Below are positions 52,263-59,671 of a stretch of DNA of 64,000 bases, in pieces. A model generated the notes under the pieces. That model saw only the letters and a list, made by a program, of their open reading frames with translations, was not told the origin of the DNA and made no database searches. A program made the position numbers and the translations under genes. This DNA is from Syntrophorhabdales bacterium (GTDB taxonomy: Bacteria; Desulfobacterota; Syntrophorhabdia; Syntrophorhabdales; WCHB1-27): assembly GCA_035541455.1 (NCBI GenBank), contig DATKNH010000131.1, forward strand, positions 1-64,000, in the 5' to 3' direction. How positions within the stretch are numbered: the stretch's first letter is position 1; every line of letters starts with the position of its first letter.

Positions 52263-53146
52263 GAGAAAAGCCTTTGCAGTACCAGTGAAAGCACAAGGAG
52301 CAAGCCGTATATCGTGTTGAGCTGCGCCGTCCTTGCATCTGCATCAGGAAGAACAGCAACCTGCATCTGTTTGATGAGTTTAAGGGCGAGCGGAAGAGAT
52401 ATGAGCGTGAGCAGACCCCAGAGACTCAACTGCCCGGCAACAATCAGCAAGAGTGTAATGGCGTACGAAGCGAAGATAAGCATCCCGTAAAGCCTTACCG
52501 CCCCTTGCTTTCCCAGGATGGTCGCTATAGTGCGAACCTTTGCGCATGTGTCAGAGGTCAAGTCTCTTATGTTGTTCGCGAAGAGTATAAGGGCTACCAG
52601 AATACCGATAGGAATGGATATCCACGCTGCCTGACCGGAAAATTCACTGCGCTGCACATAATAGGTACCACTGACCATAAGCGGTCCCCATACAAGAAAG
52701 ACCGCGGGCTCGCCGAGTGCATAGTATTTGAAGCCAATAGGGCCACCCGTGTAGAAGAAGCCCACAAAAAAACCGAGCAGCCCGAGGATGAGGACAGGCA
52801 GTCCTGCCTTGACGGTGAGATAGATGCCGATCGGCAACGCAAAAGCGTAGAGCGCGAGACCTACGGCTAGTACCTGAGCCGGCGAGAGCAGATTTCGCGC
52901 TATTGCTCGACCACCGGTACCGAAGCTCCCTGGCACGTGCGACGTGTCGACGTCATTCTTATAGTCGAAGTAGTCGTTCAGTACATTCGCGCCGGCCTGC
53001 ATGAGCATCATCCCCAGAAGCGTGAGCACATAACGGCTCCAGTTTACAGGACCGGATAACGAAGCAACCGCTGTGCCCGCGCTCACCGCGACGAAGGAGA
53101 TAAGGAGAGACTCGGGTTTGATACTCATGATCAGCCCTTTGAACAC
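52259..53146 (-). CDS. UbiA-family prenyltransferase (MenA-like)
   Basis: 295 residues with eight to nine membrane helices. The prenyl-diphosphate motifs are NVLNDYFDYKNDVD (about 54-67) and NNIRDLTSD near 191, and GPLMVSGTYYVQ near 154 resembles 1,4-dihydroxy-2-naphthoate octaprenyltransferase. It would attach an isoprenoid chain to a naphthoate or similar quinone precursor, giving menaquinone. The GTG start at 53146 is preferred because AAGGAG lies 6 nt upstream; ATG at 53128 is in frame. It is coupled to the CPBP protease. Confidence 0.82.
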   Translation of the reverse strand: MFKGLIMSIKPESLLISFVAVSAGTAVASLSGPVNWSRYVLTLLGMMLMQAGANVLNDYFDYKNDVDTSHVPGSFGTGGRAIARNLLSPAQVLAVGLALYAFALPIGIYLTVKAGLPVLILGLLGFFVGFFYTGGPIGFKYYALGEPAVFLVWGPLMVSGTYYVQRSEFSGQAAWISIPIGILVALILFANNIRDLTSDTCAKVRTIATILGKQGAVRLYGMLIFASYAITLLLIVAGQLSLWGLLTLISLPLALKLIKQMQVAVLPDADARTAQLNTIYGLLLVLSLVLQRLFS

Positions 53147-53315
53147 ATCGGCTCCTTTTTCTACAAAGCAGTAAAAAACATCAGGATCGAGGGTGCGATC
53201 GTGTACACACTGCGGTTTCGATAAGCAGCACTATAGCATAAGAATGCGGACTAATAAAGGCTTCGGAGGCAGCCATTCGTGTCATGACGAATGGGACGGC
53301 GCTCCATATCTCAAC

Positions 53316-53771
53316 TCAGTTCCCCCGGCGCCATTCATCGAGAGGAATCGCTCTTTCCTTGAACGTATCGTAAACGAGAACTATGCCGGACAAAGCGTCG
53401 ACATAGAAGAGCCTGTCGATAGACACCTTATTCGCCTGTAAGCCCTGAAAGCGAATGGCATAGAAGGAATTCCCTCCCTGGTTCTTGTCATTATCGTCAC
53501 CGGAGTCGGGCCTCACGACAACTGTCGCCAGGGGGGTGCCACCTTCTTCCAGTATTTTTTCGATCTCTTTACGGACTTCCGGCAGGTTCCAGATCAGGTC
53601 GTAGGCTTCATCTTCTGCCAGTATGTGATTGCGTTTCGGTTGGGCCTCACTGTCTTGCTGTGGCGAGATGATTACGACCGGCGGAGCATCTCGCGCGGAG
53701 TCGGGTCCGCTTTGAGCAGTGGTGGTTGGTGCAAAGCTGCCCTCTGCATGCAAATCTCCGCCGATGCCCAA
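53316..53771 (-). CDS. Possible periplasmic protein of unknown function (start uncertain)
   Basis: 151 residues from TTG 53771; however, the frame stays open upstream and reads LVKTIFITILVTLLGIGGDLHAEG, a good signal peptide, if a CTG at 53810 is the start, 4 nt into the end of the GntR gene. The mature part has a Pro/Gln-rich segment, then EAYDLIWNLPEVRKEIEKILEEGG and a beta-rich C-terminal FYAIRFQGLQANKVSIDRLFYVDAL. No family is recognised. The CTG start is supported by a similar case at 59465. Confidence 0.5.
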   Translation of the reverse strand: MGIGGDLHAEGSFAPTTTAQSGPDSARDAPPVVIISPQQDSEAQPKRNHILAEDEAYDLIWNLPEVRKEIEKILEEGGTPLATVVVRPDSGDDNDKNQGGNSFYAIRFQGLQANKVSIDRLFYVDALSGIVLVYDTFKERAIPLDEWRRGN

Positions 53772-53803
53772 AAGCGTTACGAGAATTGTTATGAAGATCG
53801 TTT

Positions 53804-54499
53804 TTACCAGACGCGTGCCTGCTCGCCCTGTCTGATCTTTTTCTTGATGATCTCTCTTCCTCTGCCGACATGCTTACGTACCAGCCTCTCAACCTGTCGC
53901 GGACTCTTTGCCTTTATGGACTGGACCATTTCCTTGTGGTCTTGTACGGCGAGATCAAGCTTCCTCTGATAATGGAGAATAATCACTCGGTAGCGATACA
54001 TGTAGTCTCTGAGATCGTTCAGGAGTGTGTATAGACGTGCATTCTTCGCTGCCTTGTAGAGCACATCGTGAAACTCGCCATCGAGGCGTATAAATTCTTC
54101 AACATCGAGATGCTTAAGGCATTCCTCCTCTTTCTCTATGATCTGGTCAAGCTCTTTAAGCTCCGCATCCGTGATTCTTGAGGTAGCAAGATACGCGGAA
54201 TATCCCTCAAGTATACTTCGCAGTCCCAGTATTTCCTCTACTTCCTCTTCGGTGACGGGCTTGACTGCAAAGCCTCCCCTTGGCAGTCGGAAGATGAGGC
54301 CTTCCTTTTCCAACTTTTGAATCGCTTCCCTCACGGGCGTTCTGCTTGTAACCATATCAGCCGCCAACTTTTCTTCAATCAGTCGTTTGCCCGGCTGAAA
54401 ATCGCCCCCTATAATGGCGTTCTTGACACCCGTATATACGTGTTCCCTCAGAAGCCTTCTCTTTCTTGCTGTTTCCTGCTCTTGTTCCCGGCCGGCCAT
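53804..54499 (-). CDS. GntR-family transcriptional regulator, FadR/FCD subfamily
   Basis: 231 residues from ATG 54499, chosen for the GAGGAGG site 8 nt upstream. The winged-helix domain is about 12-75 (VYTGVKNAIIGGDFQPGKRLIEEKLAADMVTSRTPVREAIQKLEKEG). The FCD domain has its metal-binding His/Asp residues in LDGEFHDVLYKAAKN near 131 and QDHKEMVQSI near 187. Such regulators respond to organic acids. Its own promoter region carries the operator candidate ATTGTATACAGT (54613-54602), so autorepression is likely. Targets are not known; the nearby acid genes are candidates. Confidence 0.87.
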   Translation of the reverse strand: MAGREQEQETARKRRLLREHVYTGVKNAIIGGDFQPGKRLIEEKLAADMVTSRTPVREAIQKLEKEGLIFRLPRGGFAVKPVTEEEVEEILGLRSILEGYSAYLATSRITDAELKELDQIIEKEEECLKHLDVEEFIRLDGEFHDVLYKAAKNARLYTLLNDLRDYMYRYRVIILHYQRKLDLAVQDHKEMVQSIKAKSPRQVERLVRKHVGRGREIIKKKIRQGEQARVW

Positions 54500-54601
54500 T
54501 GCTCTTACCTCCTCGGCTACATGAGTCTTGTGAGTGATGTCCTCTTTCCGGGCCAATAGATTATGCTGATTGGTTCCCGAAAAGAACGCTTTGCTGCGGG
54601 T

Positions 54602-54613
54602 ACTGTATACAAT
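54602..54613. promoter_or_regulatory. GntR/FCD operator candidate
   Basis: ACTGTATACAAT differs by one base from the palindrome ATTGTATACAAT, a form common to FCD-type operators. It begins about 10 bp after the predicted transcription start of the GntR gene, so binding would block its own transcription. Confidence 0.5.
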
Positions 54614-54629
54614 AAATGGATATGGCATA

Positions 54630-54658
54630 TATATAGTACGTTTCCAAAATCATGTCAA
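54630..54658 (-). promoter_or_regulatory. Strong promoter of the GntR gene
   Basis: On the minus strand TTGACA (54658-54653), 17 bp, TATATA (54635-54630). Leader about 124 nt to the ATG at 54499. Confidence 0.65.
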
Positions 54659-54719
54659 TTCTTTCATGCTGGATCGTATTTTGGGCGCAAAGGCGGCTGA
54701 CAAGCAGCGCTTCTCGCTG

Positions 54720-54749
54720 TTGATTTTTTGTTCTGCTCTAGTGTAGATT
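54720..54749 (+). promoter_or_regulatory. Candidate trpS promoter
   Basis: TTGATT (54720-54725), 18 bp, TAGATT (54744-54749). A 7-bp hairpin with a T-rich tail (54703-54729) overlaps the -35 and might be chance. Confidence 0.4.
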
Positions 54750-54772
54750 AACCATGCTTTCGGAGGCGCTCA

Positions 54773-55753
54773 GTGAAGAGAATCTTTAGCGGAATTCAAC
54801 CTACAGGTGACATTCACATTGGAAACTACGTTGGTGCGCTACGGCAGTGGGTTGCCCTGCTCGAAGAGCATGAATGCATATACTCGGTGGTGGATTATCA
54901 CGCCATAACTGTCGAATACGATACCGCCGAGATGAGTCGGCGCAGCTTCGACACCGCGGTTATTTTGCTCGCCTGCGGGCTAACGCCGGAAAAATGTCAT
55001 GTCACGATCCAATCTCACGTCCCGGAACACACAGAACTCGCCTGGGTGTTCAATTGCGTGACGCCTGTGGGTGAGGTGGAACGCATGACCCAGTTCAAGG
55101 ACAAATCGAGGCAGCATCGCAGCAACATCAATATGGGCCTTATGGGATACCCCGTGTTGCAGGCGGCTGACATCCTCATATACAAGGCAGGATACGTCCC
55201 GGTAGGGGAGGACCAAGTACAGCACGTGGAACTCTCACGGGAAGTGGCTCGGAAATTCAACAGCCGGTTTGGCCAGATCTTTCCTGAGCCTGAAGTGATC
55301 CTTTCCTGTGCGCCCAGGATTCTTGGAACCGAGGGTAAAAGTAAGATGTCCAAAACCCTCAACAACTATATCGGGATCCTGGAAGAAGAGAGCACAATGT
55401 GGGAAAAGCTGCGCACCGCGGTAACCGACGTGAATCGTGTCAGACGGAGCGACCCCGGAGACCCCGATATCTGTAACATCTTTACCATGCATAAAGCCTT
55501 CTCGCCCGAGCAGGCAACCAGTGAACTGGATAAAGGATGTCGCACAGCGTCGATAGGCTGCATCGACTGCAAGAAAGTTCTTTTCAAACAGATGATGGTA
55601 GAATTAACGCCAATTCGGGAGAAGGCATTCGCTCTGCAGAATGACCACGCTTACGTTATGAACGCTCTTAAACAAGGTGCTGATGCGTGCCGCGCGTTGG
55701 CTATTGAAACAATGGACGAGGTGCGGAAAGCACTGGGCCTCCTTAAACCTTGA
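54773..55753 (+). CDS. trpS: Tryptophanyl-tRNA synthetase
   Basis: 326 residues, class I synthetase. HIGH motif in SGIQPTGDIHIGNYVGAL (about 6-23) and KMSKS motif in GKSKMSKTLNN near 194; LMGYPVLQAADILIYKA near 124 is also typical. It charges tRNA-Trp in the cytoplasm. The start is GTG with CGGAGG 13 nt upstream. murI and a priA-like gene follow on the same strand, a housekeeping run. Confidence 0.96.
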   Translation: MKRIFSGIQPTGDIHIGNYVGALRQWVALLEEHECIYSVVDYHAITVEYDTAEMSRRSFDTAVILLACGLTPEKCHVTIQSHVPEHTELAWVFNCVTPVGEVERMTQFKDKSRQHRSNINMGLMGYPVLQAADILIYKAGYVPVGEDQVQHVELSREVARKFNSRFGQIFPEPEVILSCAPRILGTEGKSKMSKTLNNYIGILEEESTMWEKLRTAVTDVNRVRRSDPGDPDICNIFTMHKAFSPEQATSELDKGCRTASIGCIDCKKVLFKQMMVELTPIREKAFALQNDHAYVMNALKQGADACRALAIETMDEVRKALGLLKP

Positions 55754-55816
55754 CGCATCCTCGCTGTACCGGGTTCCTTCCTTGACTTTTAGCAGCCTGT
55801 CACATAAGCTTTGGCG

Positions 55817-56641
55817 ATGCAAAATCTTGCAATCGGAATGTTCGATTCGGGGATCGGCGGGCTCACTGTCTTCAAAGAAGTAAGAGATCTTCTGCCGAAG
55901 GAAAATATCATTTACTTAGGGGACACAGCGCGTGTGCCGTATGGTAACAAATCACCCTACACGGTGACCCGCTACGCGCTCGAGACTGCTCTTTTTTTGC
56001 TCGCGAAAGGCATAAAGGCGCTGGTGATCGCCTGTAACACGTCTTCTGCTTTATCACTGACCATTCTCAAAAGGAAATTACCTATCCCTGTAATCGGTGT
56101 GATCGATCCCGCCGCCTCGGCCGCTGTAAGGCAGACAAGGAGCAAGAAGGTGGGTGTCATCGGCACAAAAGCAACGGTGAAAAGCATGGCTTACGAACGG
56201 GCCGTCAGAAGAATCGACCGCCACGTACAGGTCTTTTCGCAGGCCTGTCCTCTTTTTGTCCCGATCGTTGAGGAGGGATGGGAAAATTCGGATGTTGCGC
56301 ATCTGGTCGTACGGCAATACCTGACCGCCTTTCATGACAGCGGAATAGATGTGCTTGTCATGGGATGCACGCACTATCCCATCCTCCAGCCGACTATACG
56401 GGAGGAAATCGGCTCGGATGTTTTCATCGTCAATACCGGCAGGGAAACAGCGGCGCAGGTTCAGGATCTTTTGAGTGCCCGCGGTTTACTGAGGGAATCC
56501 GGGACCGGTGGGGTCAGCTATTTCGTCACCGACTCACCGGATACTTTTTCTGAAATAGGAAGCCGCTTTCTGGGCGAAACTGTACGTGGCGTTAAATTGG
56601 TCAAGAACCTTGACCTGAAAGACTTCTTGCTTTCTACATGA
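55817..56641 (+). CDS. murI: Glutamate racemase
   Basis: 274 residues from ATG 55817 (a TTG at 55811 is in frame). Motifs IGMFDSGIGGLTV at the N-terminus, YLGDTARVPYGNKS near 35, the first catalytic Cys in VIACNTSSA near 73 and the second in VMGCTHYPIL near 183. It makes D-glutamate for peptidoglycan. Its last codons overlap the start of the priA-like gene by four bases (ATGA), so the two are translationally coupled. The link to replication restart is unusual but may be only positional. Confidence 0.95.
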   Translation: MQNLAIGMFDSGIGGLTVFKEVRDLLPKENIIYLGDTARVPYGNKSPYTVTRYALETALFLLAKGIKALVIACNTSSALSLTILKRKLPIPVIGVIDPAASAAVRQTRSKKVGVIGTKATVKSMAYERAVRRIDRHVQVFSQACPLFVPIVEEGWENSDVAHLVVRQYLTAFHDSGIDVLVMGCTHYPILQPTIREEIGSDVFIVNTGRETAAQVQDLLSARGLLRESGTGGVSYFVTDSPDTFSEIGSRFLGETVRGVKLVKNLDLKDFLLST

Positions 56642-58593
56642 TTGCGCATGTAGCGCTGCCTTTGCCCCTCAACAAAACATTTTCCTATGCTGTCCCCGGG
56701 CGATTGGAGAGTTTCGCAAAGCCCCTGGTGAGGGTAACCGTTCCTTTTGGCAGCCGCACGCTGATAGGCTTTATTCTGTCTCTCGAAGAAGGAGAAAAGG
56801 AGGGCCTCAAGGAACTTGCGGACATCCTCGATATTTTTCCGCTGATCGATGACAAGACGTTCGAGCTGTGCCGGTGGGCGTCACACTATTACGTTACGCC
56901 GATCGGCGTAGTACTGAAATATGCTCTGCCTCCTAAGCTTAACATAGTGAAGTATCTCCTGATAAAAGCGACGGACGACCGGTTCCGGCACCTCGACGGT
57001 CTTCCGGTGAAAGCAGCATCTGTGCAGGCGGGTAAGCGGGAACTCTGGGATTACTATCGTCAGGGGCTCGTGGAGTTTACGGACTCGTATACCGGAGCTT
57101 CGTTTCGTCCTCTCCCCGAGAGTGTGCTCAGAAAAGAATACCGGCCTGCGCTATACGTAGCGGACGTCGCACAGCGCAAGGAAAAGTATCTTGCGGTAAT
57201 TTCGGAATGCCTTGATCAAGGACAGAACGTGCTGTTGTTGTTACCCGATTACCATGTGGTGGGCGATTATTTTTATCGTCTCCTGGTAGAGGCTCTTGGC
57301 AAGTGTGTGGTCTGGTATACCAGCTCTCAGCCCAAGGCCCGGATGGAAGTTTTTTTCAGGACGAGGACAGAAACAGGGTCCCTTGTCCTCGGTAATAAGA
57401 GCGCCCTGCTGTTGCCGATACTGCGCAGAGGCATGATCATCGTGGAACGGCCCGAGGAAGATGAATACAGGAACGAGGAGGCGTTTCATTTCCATGCAGT
57501 GAGGCTTGCTCTGAAGACTGCGGAACTGAACAGGGTACCGATTCTATTCGGCAGCGCTTCACCTCCACTCGATCTTGTGCGGCTCGCAGAGGAGGGAGCA
57601 ATAGCGCTGGAGAAGGAACAGGACCTCTGCCTCGGACGACGCGTGGCGGAGATCACGACCGAAAGTAGAATACGGGAGCATATACCCGCCGGCCTTGCCG
57701 AAGTAATTGACAGCACGCTGCAGAGCAAGGAGACCATGGCAATCTACACTCCCCGGAAAGATTACGCCTTTCGTCTTTACTGTCTCGAGTGCAAGAAGCC
57801 TTTTCTCTGCCCTGACTGTGAAATCCCTTTAGCGTACCAACGGGAGCAGGACAGACTCGTCTGCTCCGCCTGCAAGAAGAGCTTTCCGTACGACGAAAGG
57901 TGCGCCCACTGCGGCGGGAGCCTCATCCAATTCTCCTCGACCGGAGTGGAATTTGTCGAAGAGAGACTCAGCGCAGCCGCAACGGAACAGCGGGTACTCA
58001 GGATTACTGCCGAGAGCCTGAAGAAGAAAGATGTGCAGTCGCTCCTCGAGTCATCTCGCGCTCCGGGCACCCTTGTGATCGGTACTCAGATGCTCTCTCG
58101 AATCTACGGGCTACGCGTGAGAAGGCTTGTACTTTTGGGACAAGAAGAATTTCTCTGGATGGCCGGTTACAGGGCGCATGAGAGAATTTACCAGACGTTC
58201 AGGAACTTGATTGACGCTCTTCTGCCTGAAGAAGTTCTGCTGGTTGTTGGCAGGAGAGGTCTCATCGATACTTCTCACCTGATCGATCAGGATCGTTTCT
58301 ATGCAGAAGAACTGGCCAAGCGAAAACTGGCAGAATTCCCGCCTTACGTGAGATTTTTTCTGGTCGAAGTGTGGAAGAAGGGTGAGCAGGGTGAACGCCT
58401 GGTCGGACGGATAGTCGAACGGGTCAGGGAGGAAGGATTTGACAGCAAGATGATAGGCCCGATGCTCACAAAAAAGGGCGGACTGCACTGGCGACTGGTT
58501 CTGAAGGGAGATGAGGATATTTTTGCCGAGCTATTCTCGTGGCTTTACGGACTCACGGGCGTGCGCATAGAACCCGATCCGCCTACTATTTAG
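56638..58593 (+). CDS. priA: PriA-like primosomal protein lacking Walker motifs
   Basis: 651 residues. The N-terminal 3'-DNA-binding domain is recognisable (VALPLPLNKTFSYAVPG, VTVPFGSRTLIGFIL, CRWASHYYVTPIG). The Walker A stretch expected at about 171-185 reads ALYVADVAQRKEKYL, without the Gly-Lys-Thr, and the DEEH box reads ERPE at 270-273. The zinc-binding cysteines are kept (CLECKKPFLCPDC, CSACKKS, CAHCGG, about 381-425), and so are the C-terminal parts. It is therefore a probable non-ATPase replication-restart scaffold, as known for actinobacterial PriA, or a decayed gene. A bidirectional terminator follows. Confidence 0.85.
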   Translation: MIAHVALPLPLNKTFSYAVPGRLESFAKPLVRVTVPFGSRTLIGFILSLEEGEKEGLKELADILDIFPLIDDKTFELCRWASHYYVTPIGVVLKYALPPKLNIVKYLLIKATDDRFRHLDGLPVKAASVQAGKRELWDYYRQGLVEFTDSYTGASFRPLPESVLRKEYRPALYVADVAQRKEKYLAVISECLDQGQNVLLLLPDYHVVGDYFYRLLVEALGKCVVWYTSSQPKARMEVFFRTRTETGSLVLGNKSALLLPILRRGMIIVERPEEDEYRNEEAFHFHAVRLALKTAELNRVPILFGSASPPLDLVRLAEEGAIALEKEQDLCLGRRVAEITTESRIREHIPAGLAEVIDSTLQSKETMAIYTPRKDYAFRLYCLECKKPFLCPDCEIPLAYQREQDRLVCSACKKSFPYDERCAHCGGSLIQFSSTGVEFVEERLSAAATEQRVLRITAESLKKKDVQSLLESSRAPGTLVIGTQMLSRIYGLRVRRLVLLGQEEFLWMAGYRAHERIYQTFRNLIDALLPEEVLLVVGRRGLIDTSHLIDQDRFYAEELAKRKLAEFPPYVRFFLVEVWKKGEQGERLVGRIVERVREEGFDSKMIGPMLTKKGGLHWRLVLKGDEDIFAELFSWLYGLTGVRIEPDPPTI

Positions 58594-58605
58594 GAGCCAC
58601 GTAAA

Positions 58606-58628
58606 AAGGGGGCCTAAGAGGCCCCCTT
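58606..58628. terminator. Bidirectional intrinsic terminator
   Basis: AAGGGGGCC (58606-58614) pairs with GGCCCCCTT (58620-58628) over a 5-nt loop, with an A-run before it and TTATCTT after. It separates priA (rightward) from the secreted-protein genes (leftward). Confidence 0.85.
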
Positions 58629-58646
58629 ATCTTCGTGATCAATGCT

Positions 58647-58976
58647 TTACTTCTTTGCCGGGGCCGGGGGAGACTCTTCCTTCTGTCCGCCCTTCTCAGC
58701 CTTCGGAGCCGGTCCTTTGTCAGCCTTCTTTGACTCGCCTGCTGCGGTGCTCTCTTCCTTCTGTCCGCCCTTCGGAGCCTTCGGAGCCTTTTTCATGTCG
58801 GCTTTCTTCTCCGCGGGTGACTGCGGGCCACTCTCTTCTTTCTGGCCCGATGCTGGCGCTTTCATAGTCTTCTCAGGAGCAGCCTTCTTCTCGGGCGCAG
58901 GCGCCTGCGCAAACACTACGGTCACGAACGCAACGCTGATCACTAACGTCAGTGCAATCAAAAATGCTCTCTTCAT
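58647..58976 (-). CDS. Small Lys/Ala/Pro-rich secreted protein
   Basis: 109 residues. Signal peptide MKRAFLIALTLVISVAFVTVVFAQ, then a mature part made almost wholly of Lys, Ala, Pro, Glu and Gly with three copies of GQKEES (about residues 44, 70 and 97). It is unlikely to fold and may coat a surface, bind a polyanion or act as a linker. It has AAGGAGGATAG before the ATG and lies 33 bp downstream of a related secreted protein gene, so both share one transcript under the sigma-54 promoter at 59514-59529. Confidence 0.65.
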   Translation of the reverse strand: MKRAFLIALTLVISVAFVTVVFAQAPAPEKKAAPEKTMKAPASGQKEESGPQSPAEKKADMKKAPKAPKGGQKEESTAAGESKKADKGPAPKAEKGGQKEESPPAPAKK

Positions 58977-59009
58977 ACTATCCTCCTTTGGTTTTTTGTT
59001 TTTGTTCCT

Positions 59010-59465
59010 TCACTTTTTTGCAGATGCAGGCTTTATGGGCTTCGCGCCCACTTGCATCTGCTTTTGCATCTCTTTTTCCGATCCTGCCTTGACAACGGAA
59101 GAAGCCATCATCGTACCATCCTTCTTCACGTACGTCACGGTAACCCTGTCCTCTTCCTTCACATCTCCCTTGAACTGAGCCTTACCCACGTCGAAAGTCA
59201 TTTCGTCTTTCTTGCCTTTTACGACTATGGTTTTCTGCGTGGTATCCACCTTCGTGACGTTGCCGGTGTATCGGTGCGTCTTGCCTTTGGGGGTTTTGCT
59301 CCCGGGGGCTTTTCTTTCAACGACAGGCTTATTTTCGGGCGCTGTCGCATGAGCCTTCTGGGTGGCTGCCGCTGCGGGCTTGCCTGTGGAGCTTTGAGCA
59401 AGAAGAGATGTCACGAACGCAGCGCTGATGATTGACATCAGAGCGATTAACAACGCCTTCTTCAG
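59010..59465 (-). CDS. Secreted Lys-rich protein with small beta-rich C-terminal domain (CTG start)
   Basis: 151 residues if the start is CTG at 59465, which gives [CTG]KKALLIALMSIISAAFVTSLLAQ, paralleling the signal peptide of the next gene (MKRAFLIALTL); a TTG at 59453 would cut the signal sequence. A Lys/Pro/Ala linker (25-60) precedes a domain with YTGNVTKVDTTQKTIVVKGKKDEMTFDVG and DRVTVTYVKKDG, a DUF5666-like small beta barrel. A GGAAAGGTGG site lies upstream. A -24/-12 promoter is at 59514-59529 and paired palindromes at 59602-59650. Role unknown; probably envelope or metal-stress related. Confidence 0.7.
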   Translation of the reverse strand: MKKALLIALMSIISAAFVTSLLAQSSTGKPAAAATQKAHATAPENKPVVERKAPGSKTPKGKTHRYTGNVTKVDTTQKTIVVKGKKDEMTFDVGKAQFKGDVKEEDRVTVTYVKKDGTMMASSVVKAGSEKEMQKQMQVGAKPIKPASAKK

Positions 59466-59513
59466 TTGGTATCACCACCTTTCCAAGTTATTTGCAAACC
59501 TGCTCCATCGAGG

Positions 59514-59529
59514 TGCATCTGCTATGCCA
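59514..59529 (-). promoter_or_regulatory. Sigma-54 (-24/-12) promoter candidate
   Basis: On the minus strand TGGCATAGCAGATGCA: TGGC at -24, ten bases between GG and GC, then ATGCA at -12. It fits the TGGCAC-N5-TTGCA consensus with two mismatches and faces the secreted-protein genes. Transcription would start near 59503. Confidence 0.6.
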
Positions 59530-59601
59530 GGAGAGGTGCATCGTATCACACGTGTAATATTCAATAGTTACGAGGAAGGAGCCTAGATCCACGTCTAATA
59601 T

Positions 59602-59617
59602 GTCGGATTTTTCCGAC
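59602..59617. promoter_or_regulatory. Enhancer palindrome 1 (GTCGGA-N4-TCCGAC)
   Basis: GTCGGA TTTT TCCGAC, a perfect 6-bp inverted repeat. It is centred about 106 bp upstream of the predicted sigma-54 start site, the usual distance for an NtrC-type enhancer. Confidence 0.6.
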
Positions 59618-59634
59618 TTTCGATGCGCTACCCA

Positions 59635-59650
59635 GTCGGAGATTTCCGAC
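59635..59650. promoter_or_regulatory. Enhancer palindrome 2 (GTCGGA-N4-TCCGAC)
   Basis: GTCGGA GATT TCCGAC, the same palindrome as at 59602 with a different spacer. The centres are 33 bp apart, close to three helical turns, so two regulator dimers could sit on one face of the DNA. A third half-site (TCCGAC) is at 59660-59665. Confidence 0.6.
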
Positions 59651-59671
59651 GAAGATTTGTCCGACGCTGCC

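Noticed and set aside
54703-54729. Terminator-like hairpin before trpS
   Set aside because: No gene is read rightward into it and its T-run overlaps the predicted -35, so it is probably not a leader attenuator.
59482-59500. Second -24/-12-like match (TGGAGCAGGTTTGCA on the minus strand)
   Set aside because: Only nine bases separate GG and GC, whereas sigma-54 promoters need ten; the match at 59514-59529 has the right spacing.
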